Shown here: positions 62,741-64,000 of the stretch, piece after piece
How positions within the stretch are numbered: the first letter of the stretch is position 1
How the letters are laid out: each line of letters starts with the position of its first letter
Assembly: GCA_947497245.1 (NCBI GenBank)
Contig: CANMFO010000004.1
Coordinates: 1-64,000 of the forward strand
Length of the DNA: 64,000 nt
Source: an uncultured Flavobacteriaceae bacterium
Lineage (GTDB): Bacteria; Bacteroidota; Bacteroidia; Flavobacteriales; Flavobacteriaceae
Direction of reading: 5' to 3'
The notes under the pieces: generated by a model
What the model was told of the DNA's origin: nothing
Seen by the model: the letters and a program-made list of their open reading frames with translations, nothing else
Databases searched by the model: none
Position numbers and translations under genes: made by a program

Positions 62741-64000
62741 ATGTACAGAAGTCACAACTGCGGAGAATTACGGGAATCACATGTGGGGAACGAGGTCATC
62801 CTATCCGGATGGGTTCACAGGACCAGGGACAAGGGCTTTGTCGCCTGGGTAGATTTGAGAGATCGCTATGGCATCACCCAGTTGGTATTCGATGAAGACC
62901 GCACTTCTTCCGAGTTGTTGGAACGGGCCAAAAAGCTGGGGCGCGAGTTTGTGGTCCAGGTGAATGGTACGGTCATTGAAAGGGCTTCCAAAAACCCGAA
63001 GATGCCCACGGGCAATATCGAGGTCTTGGTTGCCGGACTTCAGGTGCTGAACGAATCCATGACCCCGCCCTTTACCTTGGAGGACGAGACCGATGGGGGT
63101 GAGGACCTCCGAATGAAATACCGTTATTTGGATATTCGCAGAAACCCGGTCAAGAACAACCTTATCTTTCGGAGCAGGGTGACCATGGAGGTTCGAAAGT
63201 ACCTTTCAGACCAGGGCTTTATTGAAGTGGAGACACCGTACCTGATCAAATCGACTCCGGAGGGCGCTCGGGATTTTGTAGTGCCCAGTCGCATGAACGA
63301 AGGTCAGTTTTATGCCCTGCCCCAATCGCCCCAGACCTTTAAGCAACTGTTGATGGTCGGGGGCCTGGATAAATATTTCCAGATTGTAAAATGTTTTCGG
63401 GATGAAGATCTTCGGGCCGACCGGCAACCCGAGTTCACACAGATCGATTGTGAAATGGCTTTTGTGGAGCAAGAAGATATCCTAAATGCCTTTGAAGGGT
63501 TGACCAAACACGTGTTAAAGGAAGTGAATGGGGTGGAAATTGAAAAATTTCCACGGATGACCTATGATGAGGCCATGAAAAAATATGGCAATGACAAGCC
63601 GGATATCCGCTTTGGGATGGAATTCGGCGAGCTGAACGATGTGGCCCAGCACAAAGATTTTGAAGTGTTCAACACTGCTGATCTGATCGTGGGAATTGCC
63701 GTTCCGGGCGCCAATTCCCATACCAGGAAAGAGATCGATGCGCTGGTCGACTGGGTACGCAGGCCCCAGATAGGTGCCAAGGGAATGGTTTATGTACGCT
63801 GTAACGATGATGGCTCGTATAAGTCCTCGGTCGATAGGTTCTACGATCAGTCAGACTTGGCCAAATGGGCGGAAGCCACGGGGGCAAACCCAGGAGACCT
63901 AATTTGTGTGCTCTCGGGGGATGCCCATAAGGTAAGGGCCCAGCTCAGCGCTTTACGTATGGAAATGGCCACGCGATTGGGCCTGAGAAAGGCCGACGAG
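62741..64000 (+). CDS. aspS: Aspartyl-tRNA synthetase, 5' part (420 codons)
   Basis: The frame is open from ATG at 62741 to the window end, so the gene is truncated by the window. The N-terminal anticodon-binding OB fold (about 15-105, [14 protein letters not shown]) precedes the class II catalytic core. Here RYLDIRR lies about residues 128-134, motif 2 [16 protein letters not shown] starts at about 219, and [14 protein letters not shown] lies at 170-183. It charges tRNA-Asp in the cytoplasm. The usual bacterial enzyme is about 590 residues, so some 160-170 residues lie beyond the end. The start is supported by the family N-terminus [10 protein letters not shown]. Confidence 0.95.
   Translation, partial: MYRSHNCGELRESHVGNEVILSGWVHRTRDKGFVAWVDLRDRYGITQLVFDEDRTSSELLERAKKLGREFVVQVNGTVIERASKNPKMPTGNIEVLVAGLQVLNESMTPPFTLEDETDGGEDLRMKYRYLDIRRNPVKNNLIFRSRVTMEVRKYLSDQGFIEVETPYLIKSTPEGARDFVVPSRMNEGQFYALPQSPQTFKQLLMVGGLDKYFQIVKCFRDEDLRADRQPEFTQIDCEMAFVEQEDILNAFEGLTKHVLKEVNGVEIEKFPRMTYDEAMKKYGNDKPDIRFGMEFGELNDVAQHKDFEVFNTADLIVGIAVPGANSHTRKEIDALVDWVRRPQIGAKGMVYVRCNDDGSYKSSVDRFYDQSDLAKWAEATGANPGDLICVLSGDAHKVRAQLSALRMEMATRLGLRKADE

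Noticed and set aside
1-64000. Prophage, integrative element or insertion sequence
   Set aside because: No integrase, transposase or phage structural gene is encoded anywhere in the window; the 77-bp repeat at the tRNA is the only att-like feature.

Overview
The window looks like a piece of chromosome from a marine flavobacterium (Bacteroidota, Flavobacteriaceae). The evidence is a SusC/SusD pair, SCO and DUF4097 proteins, TonB receptors with carboxypeptidase-like N-termini, a lone CrtY-type lycopene cyclase, several TTG starts, and repeated promoter elements of the Bacteroidota type (TTG, about 19 bp, TAnnTTTG). Base composition looks close to 50% GC by eye. The genus cannot be fixed from this sequence. 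There is no transposase, integrase or CRISPR array.

Layout. 0-0.5 kb: tRNA-Asn and a GIY-YIG nuclease gene bounded by a 77-bp direct repeat that carries the tRNA 3' end. 0.6-5.6 kb: rseP, a SCO copper chaperone, and feoA-feoB plus an unlisted 56-aa Cys-tailed membrane protein. 5.8-13.2 kb: an envelope-stress block with an ECF sigma factor, a zinc-finger anti-sigma with HEAT repeats, two DUF4097 proteins and a DUF5916 outer-membrane protein; TGTAAC elements sit before three of its transcription units. 13.2-18.8 kb, minus strand: DUF423, a TetR-SDR pair with matching operators, small proteins and an S9 peptidase. 19-30 kb: a metal block with a His-rich small protein, a CusA-TolC fusion, CusB, a ZIP transporter, a DtxR regulator and a TonB receptor, followed by lycopene cyclase. 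30.6-39.3 kb: SusC, SusD and an FG-GAP/ASPIC lipoprotein.

39.4-47.9 kb is the most unusual region: a candidate secreted-peptide system. Two short genes, in opposite orientations, encode peptides with 28-residue double-glycine leaders and six-cysteine cores that share a Cys pattern. Beside them are two large membrane proteins joining a degenerate C39-like domain, a VKOR domain and a thioredoxin domain; a C39-peptidase ABC exporter with an intact triad; and an HlyD-type adaptor. The proposed pathway is leader recognition, disulfide formation by VKOR/thioredoxin, then cleavage after Gly-Gly and export. About 100 bp upstream of both precursor genes is conserved.

48-64 kb: an Lrp regulator divergent from an SDR-type threonine dehydrogenase, a GH36 glycosidase with an FGly sulfatase, a polyprenyl diphosphate synthase, a second ECF sigma factor with a membrane protein, a TetR-controlled TolC/MFP/RND efflux operon that ends in a clear terminator, and the first 420 codons of aspS.
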